Positions 46,590-56,990 of a stretch of DNA of 64,000 bases are shown piece after piece; within the stretch, counting starts at the first letter, position 1; each line of letters opens with the position of its first letter. The position numbers and the translations under genes are program-made. This DNA is from Pleionea litopenaei (lineage in GTDB: Bacteria > Pseudomonadota > Gammaproteobacteria > Enterobacterales > Kangiellaceae): NCBI RefSeq assembly GCF_031198435.1, contig NZ_CP133548.1:2886001-2950000 (forward strand), read 5' to 3'. The notes beneath the pieces were generated by a model, which was not told where the DNA came from, did no database searches, and worked only from the letters and a program-made list of their open reading frames with translations.

Positions 46590-47654
46590 ATGGCATTAAT
46601 ATCGATGCGACAATTATTAGACCATGCCGCTGAGCATGGATACGGCGTGCCAGCATTTAATGTGAATAACATGGAACAGATGCGAGCCATTATGGAAGCG
46701 GCCGATCGCACTGACTCGCCCGTGATTGTTCAGGGTTCAGCGGGAGCACGTAAATATGCCGGAGCCCCGTTTTTAAGACACTTAATTTTAGCGGCAATTG
46801 AAGAGTTTCCACACATCCCTGTGGTGATGCATCAAGATCATGGCACCAGCCCAGCGATCTGTCAGCGTTCGATTCAACTTGGCTTTTCATCGGTAATGAT
46901 GGACGGCTCACTCATGGAAGATGGTAAAACGCCATCGAGCTATGACTATAATTTAGATGTCACCAAAACCACCGTTGCAATGGCACATGCCTGTGGCGTT
47001 TCGGTAGAAGGTGAGCTTGGATGTTTAGGTTCTCTTGAAACGGGTGAAGCAGGCGAAGAAGATGGCGTTGGTGCTGAAGGTAAATTGTCGCATGATCAGT
47101 TGTTGACCGATCCCGACGAAGCCGCTGACTTTGTAAAACAAACCAAAGTAGACGCATTAGCCATTGCTATTGGTACTTCACATGGCGCCTATAAATTTAG
47201 CCGACCACCAACAGGCGATATTTTAGCAATCGATCGTATTAAAGCGATCCATCAACGAATTCCAGATACCCACCTGGTTATGCACGGATCATCTTCTGTA
47301 CCTCAAGACTGGTTAGCGGTCATTAATGAGTTTGGTGGCGAAATTCCAGAGACTTATGGTGTGCCTGTTGAAGAGATTGTAGAGGGCATCAAACATGGCG
47401 TACGTAAAGTGAACATCGACACTGATTTACGCTTAGCCTCGACTGGAGCGATTCGTCGTCATTTAGCCAACAATAAGAGCAACTTTGATCCTCGTAAGTA
47501 CTTTGCTGAAGCGACTAAAGCGATGACTGAGATTTGTATTGCCCGCTATGAAGCTTTTGGCACCGCTGGTAATGCATCAAAGATAAAAGCTTTGTCACTG
47601 GAAACTATGTTCCAACGATATGAGTCAGGCGAATTGGATCCAAAGATCAATTAA
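46590..47654 (+). CDS. fba: Class II fructose-bisphosphate aldolase
   Basis: The 354-aa Zn-dependent aldolase cleaves fructose 1,6-bisphosphate. The Zn ligand His in VVMHQDHG, the Asp of this motif, the later His in [13 protein letters not shown], and phosphate-binding [11 protein letters not shown] are present. Length and [21 protein letters not shown] put it in the class II Calvin-cycle subtype that is common in proteobacteria that lack the cycle. No RuBisCO or PRK gene is in this window. It is the last enzyme gene of the tkt operon. Confidence 0.96.
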   Translation: MALISMRQLLDHAAEHGYGVPAFNVNNMEQMRAIMEAADRTDSPVIVQGSAGARKYAGAPFLRHLILAAIEEFPHIPVVMHQDHGTSPAICQRSIQLGFSSVMMDGSLMEDGKTPSSYDYNLDVTKTTVAMAHACGVSVEGELGCLGSLETGEAGEEDGVGAEGKLSHDQLLTDPDEAADFVKQTKVDALAIAIGTSHGAYKFSRPPTGDILAIDRIKAIHQRIPDTHLVMHGSSSVPQDWLAVINEFGGEIPETYGVPVEEIVEGIKHGVRKVNIDTDLRLASTGAIRRHLANNKSNFDPRKYFAEATKAMTEICIARYEAFGTAGNASKIKALSLETMFQRYESGELDPKIN

Positions 47655-47677
47655 TCGAACTCGACTATTAACGAAGA

Positions 47678-48115
47678 ATGAGCGAATTCGATCCTTATCA
47701 ATCTTCCGAAACTACCGAAATTTCTCTCGCTGATCAATTGATCAGCGAGCAGAATATTTGGGGAACTGCGCTTGGTACTTTTATCGGCGCATTTCCAGGA
47801 ATGCTCGCTTATTTATTGTTGTTATCTTTCCCTATGTTTGCGGTCGTTTGTTATGTTGTTCCTGGTCTTTCTATGGGACTTTTCGCTAGTTTTATGGGCC
47901 GTGGTTTAACCAAAATCCATAGAGTGGTGAGTGCATTAACTGGATTAGTGATCTTGTTAGGCATAGGGTATCTTTTACAGTTAACCTCAGCGACCATCGG
48001 GCTAACCCTTATCAATTGTGTTATCGCCGCCATGTTAGCCAACCGTTTTCTCACTCGCGAACAAGCCGATGCAGTATTTGATTATCAAATAGGACTCACC
48101 AAGCTGCGCAAATAA
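47678..48115 (+). CDS. Hypothetical membrane protein
   Basis: The 145-aa protein has a polar N-terminus (about 25 residues) and three to four hydrophobic helices between residues 30 and 128. It has no motif that I recognise. It lies 23 bp after fba in the same direction and may be co-transcribed. Confidence 0.65.
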   Translation: MSEFDPYQSSETTEISLADQLISEQNIWGTALGTFIGAFPGMLAYLLLLSFPMFAVVCYVVPGLSMGLFASFMGRGLTKIHRVVSALTGLVILLGIGYLLQLTSATIGLTLINCVIAAMLANRFLTREQADAVFDYQIGLTKLRK

Positions 48116-48261
48116 CCTCTTTCTCCACGGTATTATTCGTTATAACGAGTTTCAAAATGGAGTAAAAAAATCTAAATTTTTTGCAGCATCGCTGGATCGG
48201 TTCTGGTAGATTGATCAGCTATCTATATTAATTGACTTCTGAGAAAATAAAGAAAAATTGA
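48116..48261 (+). promoter_or_regulatory. Spacer upstream of the mks/jet operon
   Basis: The 146-bp AT-rich spacer should hold the operon promoter. It contains a 10-bp palindrome CGTTATAACG (48138-48147), a possible operator half, and AT-rich TATATT at 48224-48229. No firm -35/-10 pair is assigned. Confidence 0.35.
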
Positions 48262-49692
48262 ATGTTTTTTGAACAAGAGAGGCGCGACTTTTTTCGCCCA
48301 TTTATCAGTAAGTATCGAGAACAAATAGCCGCTTGTTTGCAGTCACTTTATGAGCAATTGTATACGGTGCAAGCAGACTATGAATCGCTGAATACTCGTG
48401 AAAAAATCGTAGCTCTTTTTCAAGAAACGGTGACGCGCTCACCGGTTATTGATCAAGAAGACGATGATACCATGCCAGTAAAAAGCGACCGCGAGCAAGC
48501 TAACTGGGTGCTTAATTCGCTGATTGAATATGGCTGGCTCGAAAAACAAGTTGATGAAGCAACCTTGCAAAGTTCCTATGCATTCACTCGTGTCGGTCGA
48601 CTGTTCACCCAATCTTTAGTCGAAGCCAATGGTGCGGCCTATCGAACAAGACATCGTAATACAAGAAATGTTAGAAATGCCTTGAAAGTATTTGTCGACC
48701 AAGGTGATGTCTATGATCTGCTCGACGCATTTGAATACTCTGAACGAATCATTTCTGATTTTAGCGACACCATCGCAGAACTAGACGAGCGAAAACGAGA
48801 GCTTGTTCGCGAAGTGGAGTCTCAACAGTTGGTCGAAAAAGCCAGTGAAGAGTTCTTTCAATTTATGGAAAAGCGTTTTATGCCCGATCTGTCGATTCGA
48901 TTATCTGCAGATAGTGTTGAAAAGTGGCGCGATGAAATCCAAGACTCTATTAATAAAGCGCGGCGTAAGCGCAAAGAGTTTAAAGCGGATGCAGAGTCGA
49001 ATTTGAGAAAAGTCGCCCCTGAGCTTATTCAAAGTAATAGCCAATCGGTTTTTTTGACATTATTAGAGCGTATTGAACAAAGAATTCATCGAGCATCCGA
49101 AGTTATGCTGCCCGCCTTGCGGCAGTCATTGCACGGATTTACTCGTCGTGCCGATATCATCATGCGGCAGCTTTCTTTTTCTGCTCAAGGTCGGCAAAGT
49201 AGCATCGTTGATATTTGTCAAAAGTTAGCAAAGTTACCGACGCAAGAAATGGATAAAAAGTTAGAGTCCACTGGAGATATTCTTGCGCAGTTGCAGGTAG
49301 CCTTTTTTGACCCTCAACAGGTTAGACTTTTTCAGCGTCAAAGAAAGCGTATTGTCGATACTCGAGTTGAACAAGATACTGAAATGGATATGGAGTCACG
49401 TAAGGCGATGTATATACGCCAAACCGTTGAACGAGCTTTCGCCTTGTCAAATCAAGACATGGCTGAATACTTGGTCAAGTCACTCGGGAGCGGACATCGA
49501 ATATTTTCCCATCAATTACCAGTAAGTAGCGCAAGAGAACTTCTCATCCGAGCTCATGCGATTGAAGTTGCTTCAGCAGGACGTCAGTCCAGTGAATTTC
49601 AATTTAAAGTTGAACCCACCGGAATGCGCAAGAAAGATCAGTTTTTTGAAGCGGATGAGTTCGTGATAACTTTAGAAACGAAACAAGATTAA
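48262..49692 (+). CDS. mksF: Kleisin subunit MksF/JetA of an SMC-like complex
   Basis: The 476-aa protein fits the JetA/MksF kleisin family: N-terminal MFFEQERRDFFRPFISKY and a winged-helix-like segment (ANWVLNSLIEYGWLEKQVD), long helices in the middle and a C-terminal winged-helix-like end (EFQFKVEPTGMRKK). Kleisins bridge the heads of the SMC dimer. It is followed after 24 bp by MksE and then MksB, the standard gene order of MksBEF and Wadjet systems. Identity rests on length, gene order and recognisable family pattern. Confidence 0.85.
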   Translation: MFFEQERRDFFRPFISKYREQIAACLQSLYEQLYTVQADYESLNTREKIVALFQETVTRSPVIDQEDDDTMPVKSDREQANWVLNSLIEYGWLEKQVDEATLQSSYAFTRVGRLFTQSLVEANGAAYRTRHRNTRNVRNALKVFVDQGDVYDLLDAFEYSERIISDFSDTIAELDERKRELVREVESQQLVEKASEEFFQFMEKRFMPDLSIRLSADSVEKWRDEIQDSINKARRKRKEFKADAESNLRKVAPELIQSNSQSVFLTLLERIEQRIHRASEVMLPALRQSLHGFTRRADIIMRQLSFSAQGRQSSIVDICQKLAKLPTQEMDKKLESTGDILAQLQVAFFDPQQVRLFQRQRKRIVDTRVEQDTEMDMESRKAMYIRQTVERAFALSNQDMAEYLVKSLGSGHRIFSHQLPVSSARELLIRAHAIEVASAGRQSSEFQFKVEPTGMRKKDQFFEADEFVITLETKQD

Positions 49693-49716
49693 TATACGGC
49701 AGTATTAGAGTGAACT

Positions 49717-50412
49717 ATGATAATTTTTGATGCTATTGAACAACAACTTTCTCGATCAAAAGTAACTATAGAAGAGTTTCAAGAGCTCGTAATAAGATTG
49801 TTAAACTATGGCGTGCTAAGTCGTCAAGAAAGCGCCACCGAAGAGCTGCTTTATGATCGCTATGTCCGTATAGAAGAACTAATTAATGAGTACTTGGCCG
49901 TCATTAAAATTCGTCTCTATCATGATAATCACTTTCAATATGTGCGCTTATATCCGCCTTCTTCTGAAGTACCCGGAGTTGTCGATGGAGAAGACAGCCA
50001 GTTCACCGGTAGTCTTCGTCAGCGACTAACTCAAAATGAAGTCGCACTTACGCTTATCTTACGATTGCAATACGACAAAGCATTGCGTGAAGGTAAAATC
50101 GATGACTCAGGTTTTGCTCTAGAGTCATTGGAATCAATCTCAATTGCAATGAAAAATATGCTTAAGCGATCGCTACCTGATAAGTTTACTGAGCGAAAAA
50201 AGCTATTCTCAAAATTAAAACAACTTCGACTGATACAATTTCGACAAGATGAAGAATTCGAGAGTAGTGAAACATGGATTAAAGTCCATCCGATGATCGT
50301 AACCTTTGTTAGCGAAGAAGCGTTAGAGGCTTTAGATTTTGACGACGATGATGACGCGACAATTCATGTTCAATCACCTGCTCAAGTGACATTAGCAGTA
50401 GAAGAAGATTAG
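49717..50412 (+). CDS. mksE: KITE subunit MksE/JetB (DUF4194-like)
   Basis: The 231-aa protein matches the small winged-helix KITE subunit of MksBEF/JetABCD. Family features are LVIRLLNYGVLSRQE near the start, a conserved QRLTQNEVALTLILRLQYD region and ALESISIAMKNMLKR. It binds the kleisin and stabilises the SMC ring. The C-terminus is very acidic (FDDDDDA). It sits between the kleisin and SMC genes with 24- and 11-bp gaps. Confidence 0.87.
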   Translation: MIIFDAIEQQLSRSKVTIEEFQELVIRLLNYGVLSRQESATEELLYDRYVRIEELINEYLAVIKIRLYHDNHFQYVRLYPPSSEVPGVVDGEDSQFTGSLRQRLTQNEVALTLILRLQYDKALREGKIDDSGFALESLESISIAMKNMLKRSLPDKFTERKKLFSKLKQLRLIQFRQDEEFESSETWIKVHPMIVTFVSEEALEALDFDDDDDATIHVQSPAQVTLAVEED

Positions 50413-50423
50413 TAGGGGAATTC

Positions 50424-53400
50424 ATGTACTTAAAGAAATTAATATTGATAAACTGGGGTAACCTACCCAGCTCTGAGTTTGAATTTGGACCTTTAAATCT
50501 TTTCTCCGGTGGTAATGGCTCGGGAAAAACAACCGCAGCTGATGCAATTCAAACGCTAATGACAGCTGCACATGAAAATCTTTTTCAGTTTAATCCAGGT
50601 CAAGATGAAACAACTCAGCGTGGGCGTGGTGGTAAAAAGGTGCGAACATTAGCATCCTACATTCTAGGCTGTGATGATGGTTCTTATTCACGATTAAATC
50701 CTACCGATGGTTATATTGCAGGCATTTTTCACCCGACTGAAAATGAAGATTCAACACCTTTCGCTGCGGTTTTAGCTGTGCGCGCATTTGTCGAGAAATC
50801 GGGTCAAAACAAAGTCGCCAAACAGCAGAACTTACAGTTTTATATCTTAAATAATCAATTCGAAAAAAATGAACTCAGTATCGATGATTTGGTTCTTGAC
50901 CTAGGCAAGAGTAAGAGTATTTTAACTTTAGAAAATTGTTTTACTTCATTCATTCAGAAATTCGGAAATTCTAATGTCGAAAAGTACGATACTAAGAGAG
51001 CCTATCTAAGAAGGTTGTACGGTGCTTTTCGAGGGCGCAAAGATGCTGTCGCAGAAAATGAAGCCTTAAACAGTGCAAAGGCCTTTTCGCGTTTTATGGC
51101 GTACAAGCCAGTACAAAGTATCGATAAATTCGTTTCAGAAGAAATTTTAGAAAAGAAAGATTTGGGAGAAGCGATTCGCTCAATTTCAGGCCAGCTGAAG
51201 ACCATTCATGGAATGGAACGTGATGCTGCAAGGTTGATACAGTCCATTCAAATATTAACTCAGGCAAGAGAGCAGTCGAACGGCTACATCGATACATGGA
51301 GTGAAGCTCAGTACCAAGAGTTTGCGATTGCTCAACACGATTATTTGGCTCGTCAGCAACATTACATCGATAATAAAGATCAGCAAATTGACTGTGAAAA
51401 TAAAATTCAAGAACATCAGCACTCAATTGAAGTCACTCGAGAACGAAGAGAGCAACTGCATGAGCAACGAGTCTCTTTAGAAGCGCAGAGATTAGGCGTA
51501 ACCGCGCTGCAAGAAAAAGATGAACTTAGTAAAAAAGTTAAAGAACAAGAGTCACGTCTTGCTAAATTTGCGCAGGTATTATTACTGGAAGACAAACAGC
51601 TACAATCTTCGCAAAATTCTGCTAACCAAATCAGTGAGCTATTTAAAAATCCTTTATTGCTACAAGCAGCACCTGAATTGTTGCAAACCGACGCAAAATC
51701 TTCGCATAAGAAATTCTCAAGTTTTCTAAAAAAAGATGCGTTAGATATTCATGCCTTACTGGGCAAAGATTTAATGAATGATATTCAAATGCTTGAAAAG
51801 CAGTTGGATAACATTCGTGAGTTACAAGCTAAACAACATGACTGGATGAATTTTTGGACCCACAGTAAGCGTGAGCAACCGTCACTGCTTAAGCAACTCA
51901 ATACGCGACTTTCTCGACTAGAAATGGAGTATGAGAAAATTGCTCGAGATCGTTCGAGTAAGCAGAAGGAGATTGAACGACTTGATCAACTTCAGGTCAG
52001 TTACCCAGATTATGTTAAGCGAGCAATTGATGCGATCAGTAATGCGCTACCGCAAGCCGAGCCTCGTGTACTGTGTGATCACATTGAAGTCAATGATCCT
52101 GAATGGCAAGCGGCTGTTGAAGGCTATATGGGAGGTGCTCGTTTTTCTATTATTGTGGAGCCAGAATACGAGGCCGATGCCATTCGTATTATTCGAGGCT
52201 TACCAGGTCGGGCGAGCAAAGCTCGAATCATTCAAGGTGAAAAGGCCTATCGTGACGCTGACCGTTTAACCTTAGAAAAAGATTCGATCATTAACGTTCT
52301 TTCATTTACTCATGCAACGGCTAAAAATTATTTAGTGGCAAGCTATGGCGCTGTGTTATGTGTCGAAGATACAGAAACTTTGAAAATGACTCGTCGCGGT
52401 GTTACTAGAGACTGTTTAGCATCTGGAAATTACTCAATGTGGCGCTGTGATATGGAAGATTCCGATTTGGTATTCGGTATTGAAGCACGTAAACGAGCGA
52501 CCATTGCGAAGCAAGCTGAATTACAACGCTTAACTGACTCATGGCAAGTTATTAATGACAAAATTCAAGCCTTGTCAGAGTTAGTACGTCAAATAGAAAA
52601 AATTGACTTCTTGAACATAGCGGATGTCTTAGGACAAATGCTCGGATGCCATCGAGAATTGCAAAAGCTTGAAAATCTTATGCAGCAAATCGACTTAGGT
52701 GACCATCAGGAATTAGAGAACAAGCTTCAGGACTTTAAGCTCCAAGAAGAGAAGTTACGACAAGAAGAAGACTTTTTAATTAAGCAAATCGGTCAACTTG
52801 AAGAAAAGCTTCGTAATCTAAAAAAGAATATTAGCAAGATTGCCGATGAGCAAGACGCAACTCAATTACGAGTTGATCAGTGTGAATCAGCATTAAGAGC
52901 GATCAGTGAAATTTGGCCGGAAATTGATTTTGAAGCCAAGCTCGAGAAGGCTGAGAAAGAAGCAAAAGGCTTAGACCGAAAATTAGCGCAACAGCAATTA
53001 GAGTCTATGATGCAACAACTGCATGGTCATGAACGTAAGCTCGATGATTGCATTCGACAGCATAATCAAAATGCAATGCCTGGCGATGCTATCGCTTATG
53101 ATGTATTCAGTGGTGATTATAATATTCAATTGTTCAAAACCATTTGTTCAATACAACGACAAATGGACAGTATTTACAACCGTCTTAAAAATAACATTTT
53201 AGTTGAAAAGCATGGTCAATTAGGCAAGTTAAAAGAAAGCTTTAACAATGCGTTTGTTAGTAATTTATGTCACTCGATTCATCAGGCTATCAATGATGGT
53301 AAACGACAAATTGAACTGCTTAATCATGAATTACAGTTTCATAAATTCGGTGATGATCGTGAAACTTTCCGCTTTGATTTCGAGTGGTTACCAGAATACA

Positions 53401-54077
53401 AAGAATACTCTAAGTTCTTTCAAGAAATAATTCGCAATCCCGACCTAGGTGATGGCCAAACATTATTTGATGCTCAAATGAGTAAATCATCCCAACGAGT
53501 ACGAGATCGACTTATGTCGATGTTACTCGATGAAGATGAAGAAAAGGCATTGCGAGAACTTGACCGTATAGCCGATTATCGAAACTATCATCGATATGAA
53601 ATCTACAAAGAAGTTGAGGGCAAAACACCCATTGCGTTATCGGAATATGGTACTGGTTCAGGTGGTCAGTTAGAAACACCTGCCTATATTATTAGAGCAG
53701 CAGCGATCACTAGCGCCTTTAGGTTCAGTGAAGGGAAGTCGCATCTACGAATGGTGTTAGTGGATGAAGCATTTTCGAAAATGGATGAAACTCGTAGTCG
53801 CGAAGTTATTCAGTATTTAACCCAATCGCTGGGCTTACAGTTGGTATTTATTATGCCAACGAGTAAATGTGGACCCTATATGGATTTGATCACCAATGAA
53901 TTCGTCTATGCAAAGTGCCCAAGTAGTGTTCCGCGAGGAGAACTAAACACCCGAGTATTGGTCGATCGCAAGGTTTGTAATCAAGAGCAAATCAAAGCAC
54001 TCTGGGATTCACATCGCAATACGATTTATCAACAAGCTGAACTTGACTTTATGCAAAGCGTTGCAATGAGTGAATAA
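50424..54077 (+). CDS. mksB: SMC-like ATPase MksB/JetC
   Basis: The 1217-aa protein has SMC architecture. Head motif Walker A is FSGGNGSGKTT (residues 28-37). Two long coiled coils flank a hinge at about 530-690, where VLCDHIEVNDPEWQAAVEGY begins. The ABC signature is GTGSGGQ (about 1076-1082) and Walker B is MVLVDEAFSKMDE (D1114, E1115). Such complexes extrude DNA loops. Pseudomonas MksBEF aids chromosome organisation, while the related Wadjet JetABCD cuts plasmids with the nuclease JetD. Here no jetD follows; the operon ends at a terminator 20 bp downstream. Confidence 0.92.
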   Translation: MYLKKLILINWGNLPSSEFEFGPLNLFSGGNGSGKTTAADAIQTLMTAAHENLFQFNPGQDETTQRGRGGKKVRTLASYILGCDDGSYSRLNPTDGYIAGIFHPTENEDSTPFAAVLAVRAFVEKSGQNKVAKQQNLQFYILNNQFEKNELSIDDLVLDLGKSKSILTLENCFTSFIQKFGNSNVEKYDTKRAYLRRLYGAFRGRKDAVAENEALNSAKAFSRFMAYKPVQSIDKFVSEEILEKKDLGEAIRSISGQLKTIHGMERDAARLIQSIQILTQAREQSNGYIDTWSEAQYQEFAIAQHDYLARQQHYIDNKDQQIDCENKIQEHQHSIEVTRERREQLHEQRVSLEAQRLGVTALQEKDELSKKVKEQESRLAKFAQVLLLEDKQLQSSQNSANQISELFKNPLLLQAAPELLQTDAKSSHKKFSSFLKKDALDIHALLGKDLMNDIQMLEKQLDNIRELQAKQHDWMNFWTHSKREQPSLLKQLNTRLSRLEMEYEKIARDRSSKQKEIERLDQLQVSYPDYVKRAIDAISNALPQAEPRVLCDHIEVNDPEWQAAVEGYMGGARFSIIVEPEYEADAIRIIRGLPGRASKARIIQGEKAYRDADRLTLEKDSIINVLSFTHATAKNYLVASYGAVLCVEDTETLKMTRRGVTRDCLASGNYSMWRCDMEDSDLVFGIEARKRATIAKQAELQRLTDSWQVINDKIQALSELVRQIEKIDFLNIADVLGQMLGCHRELQKLENLMQQIDLGDHQELENKLQDFKLQEEKLRQEEDFLIKQIGQLEEKLRNLKKNISKIADEQDATQLRVDQCESALRAISEIWPEIDFEAKLEKAEKEAKGLDRKLAQQQLESMMQQLHGHERKLDDCIRQHNQNAMPGDAIAYDVFSGDYNIQLFKTICSIQRQMDSIYNRLKNNILVEKHGQLGKLKESFNNAFVSNLCHSIHQAINDGKRQIELLNHELQFHKFGDDRETFRFDFEWLPEYKEYSKFFQEIIRNPDLGDGQTLFDAQMSKSSQRVRDRLMSMLLDEDEEKALRELDRIADYRNYHRYEIYKEVEGKTPIALSEYGTGSGGQLETPAYIIRAAAITSAFRFSEGKSHLRMVLVDEAFSKMDETRSREVIQYLTQSLGLQLVFIMPTSKCGPYMDLITNEFVYAKCPSSVPRGELNTRVLVDRKVCNQEQIKALWDSHRNTIYQQAELDFMQSVAMSE

Positions 54078-54092
54078 ATTTATGCAGTGCAG

Positions 54093-54125
54093 AAAAAGGG
54101 TCTCTAACTAGAGGCCCTTTTTTTA
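54093..54125 (+). terminator. Rho-independent terminator after mksB
   Basis: GGGTCTCT (54098-54105) pairs with AGAGGCCC (54110-54117), one G-T pair, followed by seven T residues. It closes the mksFEB operon. The remainder of the spacer to 54312 shows no gene. Confidence 0.92.
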
Positions 54126-54312
54126 TTCTAGGTTATTGTAATTCTTCATTAATTTTCTTTTGAGATTGGTAATAATGCCATGCGCATGTTGATTCTAACC
54201 GGCTTCTTTAGCCTGCGCGTCATGGGCTCATAGATTGACTCAAAGAAGTTTAACTTGAGCTGTTACGCCAAAGCGTTCGACTACCAGCGCCAAAACTTGA
54301 AGGAAACTACAC

Positions 54313-55713
54313 ATGTTTAAATTGTTAAAGATAATCGTCATTATCTTATTCTGTGGCGTTGCGGGTCACAGTCATTCAGATGTTATTTTGCATGCGTTTA
54401 ATTGGCATTATAACGATGTTGAAAATCGTGCTAATGACATTGCGAATGCGGGGTATCGTAAAGTTTTAGTCGCTCCTCCATTAAAGTCAGCTCGTTGGGG
54501 GTGTGCTTGGTGGCAAAGATATCAGCCGCAAGATTATCGAGTTATTGACCACTGCAAAGGCAACAAGCAAGATTTTGTAAATATGATTGCCGCTCTAAAT
54601 AATCGTGGTATTGAAGTCTATGCCGACATCGTTTTAAACCACATGGCCAACGAACGAAATGGCTCTGAAGACTTTCCTGGAGCGAGTGCGCTGAGTGACT
54701 ACGCGCAATCATCTACCTACTGGCAACAGCAAAGATTGTTTGGTGACTTGTCGGCGGGCTTATTTTCAGCCTATGACTTTCATCAACCAGCTCAATGTAT
54801 TTCTGATTATGGTAACCGTGGCGATGTACAGTGGAATCGTTTGTGTGGTGGGAATGGCGATATTGGCTTGCCGGATTTGAATGATAATGGTTGGGTGATA
54901 GCGCAACAACGAGCGTATTTACAGTCTTTGAAACAGCTTGGTGTGACTGGGTTTCGATTAGATGCCGCGAAGCACATGACAATCGACCATATTAACTCAG
55001 CAATGAGTTCCGCTATTTTAGCTGGAATGCATGTGTTTGGTGAGGTTATTACCAACGGAGGTCAAGGGGAATGGGAGTATGAAGCGTTCTTGAAGCCTTA
55101 TATGAATGGTACCGGTCATGGCGCTTATGATTTCCCATTGTTTCATCAAATTCATTCTGCCTTTGGGTTTTCAGGCTCTCTTAGTCAGTTGGTTGATCCA
55201 GGAGCGGTCGGACAAGCATTACCAAGCCATTTGGCCGTTACTTTCGTATTAACTCACGATATGCCGAATAATGATGGTTTTCGCTATCACTTGATGAGTC
55301 GCGAAGATGAAACGCTCGCTTATGCCTATCTATTGGGCCGAGATGGCGGAGTGCCCCTTGTCTATTCCGATCATGGTGAAAGTGGGGACCGAGACGGTCA
55401 GCGTTGGTTTGATGTTTTTAATCGTTCTGACCTAGTCGCCATGATTCAATTCCATAATCGGATGCAGGGCCAGCAGCAAGAAGTGTTGGCGCATTCTAAC
55501 TGTGCGCTATTGTTTCGTCGAGGTGAGGAAGGCTTGGTTGGCATTAATAAATGTGGTCATACCGTGTCATTTGAAGTAAGTACTCACAATCGATTTAAGT
55601 GGTTTCGAAATTACTCAGACGTGATGACAGGTGCGGTAGCCTTTCAAGTAACCTCGGGAACCCACCGATTTGAACTTTCACCACGCAGTTGGAAAATGTG
55701 GGTGGTAAATTAA
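54313..55713 (+). CDS. Secreted GH13 alpha-amylase
   Basis: The 466-aa protein starts with a signal peptide (about residues 1-22). The GH13 catalytic set is complete: region I YADIVLNHM, nucleophile D217 in GFRLDAAKHM, acid/base E244 in HVFGEVITNG and D316 in VLTHDMPNN. A short C-terminal beta domain ends at GTHRFELSPRSWKMWVVN (outline). No separate starch-binding module is present. It hydrolyses starch or glycogen outside the cytoplasm and stands alone, preceded by AAGGAAACT. Confidence 0.93.
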   Translation: MFKLLKIIVIILFCGVAGHSHSDVILHAFNWHYNDVENRANDIANAGYRKVLVAPPLKSARWGCAWWQRYQPQDYRVIDHCKGNKQDFVNMIAALNNRGIEVYADIVLNHMANERNGSEDFPGASALSDYAQSSTYWQQQRLFGDLSAGLFSAYDFHQPAQCISDYGNRGDVQWNRLCGGNGDIGLPDLNDNGWVIAQQRAYLQSLKQLGVTGFRLDAAKHMTIDHINSAMSSAILAGMHVFGEVITNGGQGEWEYEAFLKPYMNGTGHGAYDFPLFHQIHSAFGFSGSLSQLVDPGAVGQALPSHLAVTFVLTHDMPNNDGFRYHLMSREDETLAYAYLLGRDGGVPLVYSDHGESGDRDGQRWFDVFNRSDLVAMIQFHNRMQGQQQEVLAHSNCALLFRRGEEGLVGINKCGHTVSFEVSTHNRFKWFRNYSDVMTGAVAFQVTSGTHRFELSPRSWKMWVVN

Positions 55714-55860
55714 GCTGGAAAAATAATTTAGAGCAAGTTGAGGACTGGTTCTCATGATCAATGAGATTCGGTCCTCATCTTGTGATATTGCTCATCAAGA
55801 AACCTAAAAACCGCCGATACAACCTGTGACTTTAATCAGTAATCCAAGTGCAGGTGGCCC

Positions 55861-56817
55861 ATGAAACAAGTATTCTTCGCGAAATTATCAGCTATCAAAG
55901 CAATTTTCATCGTGTCCGCATTTGCATTGATAACTGCTTGTAGCGGAGGTACCGCTGAGAGTGCTGGTACGGATAATGGTGGAAACACGCAACCGCCTAC
56001 CGGTACTCAACCGAATCAAGCGCCAAGTGTCGAGATCACGTCTAATCACAGTCAATCAGTCACCGATGCCCAAGCCGTCATGTTTATCGCAACGGCTTCT
56101 GATGCAGAAGATGGCGATTTAAGTTCTATCATCCAATGGCGCTCAAGCATTGACGGTAGCCTTGGTAATGGGGCTAGCGTTTCTATTATTTTAAGTGCCG
56201 GTGAGCATCAGGTGATCGCGACAGTACGTGACCAAGATGGCGAATCAGCTCAAGCGAGTGTTTATCAAGTTGTTGTGGCGGCCAATCAAATGCCTCAGCT
56301 GACATTGCTAGCGCCAACAAGCACGGATTCGTTTAATGATACACAAGCGATTACTTTTCAGGCACAAGCCATGGATGATTATGATGGTGACATCAGCGCT
56401 AACATTGAGTGGAGTTCTAACCTTGATGGTGTCTTTGGACAAGGTGCCGAGGTTTCTAGCACGCTTTCAGCGGGTACCCACGAAATCACTCTCAGAGTGA
56501 ATGATTCTGATGAACTAGTCGCCGAGCAATCATTCACGTTAGAGGTTGCTGCTACCTATGGCATCGCTACTGTATTTTGGACGGCTCCCACACAAAATAC
56601 CGACGATAGTGAACTGACGGATTTAGTTGGGTTTAAAGTTTATTATGGTGTTGATCAACAATCGTTAGATACCGTTGTTGAAGTGTTGGACCCACAAGCG
56701 AGCAGTGTCTTGATCGAACAATTGCCAGTGGGATCAACCTATTATTTTACAGTAACCGCAATAAATGAAATGGGTATTGAGAGTGATTGGTCTGCGGTTG
56801 CTTCGAAGACCCTGTGA
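55861..56817 (+). CDS. Lipoprotein with two PKD/REJ-like repeats and an FN3 domain
   Basis: The 318-aa protein has a lipoprotein signal with lipobox ITAC, a Gly/Thr/Pro-rich linker, two beta-sandwich repeats (about residues 50-140 and 145-230; QWRSSIDGSLGNGA and EWSSNLDGVFGQGA are equivalent), and a C-terminal fibronectin type III domain (VFWTAPTQNTDDSELTDLVGFKVYYG). It should sit at the outer membrane and may bind polysaccharide or surface partners. The next gene encodes a shorter paralogue. Confidence 0.82.
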   Translation: MKQVFFAKLSAIKAIFIVSAFALITACSGGTAESAGTDNGGNTQPPTGTQPNQAPSVEITSNHSQSVTDAQAVMFIATASDAEDGDLSSIIQWRSSIDGSLGNGASVSIILSAGEHQVIATVRDQDGESAQASVYQVVVAANQMPQLTLLAPTSTDSFNDTQAITFQAQAMDDYDGDISANIEWSSNLDGVFGQGAEVSSTLSAGTHEITLRVNDSDELVAEQSFTLEVAATYGIATVFWTAPTQNTDDSELTDLVGFKVYYGVDQQSLDTVVEVLDPQASSVLIEQLPVGSTYYFTVTAINEMGIESDWSAVASKTL

Positions 56818-56990
56818 ATTCATATCGGTAAAAAACCACTTGGGACGATGAATAGTGCACAGAAAAGCTGTCATGAAACTGTCGAATCTGTGCATTATGT
56901 TACAAAACGAGTAACAAACATTGTGCTTTGCTAGTGAAGTCTTTTAATATCAAAGCGCAAGTAGGAGAGTCATGGACAAGGTAGGTAGTA

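Noticed and set aside
48262-54077. Complete Wadjet plasmid-defence system
   Set aside because: No JetD follows; a strong terminator and an alpha-amylase come next. I call it MksBEF-like.
56856-56894. TGCACAG / CTGTGCA inverted repeat between the two FN3 lipoprotein genes
   Set aside because: The arms are 25 bp apart with no T-run, so a terminator is unlikely; possible operator, but nothing else supports it.
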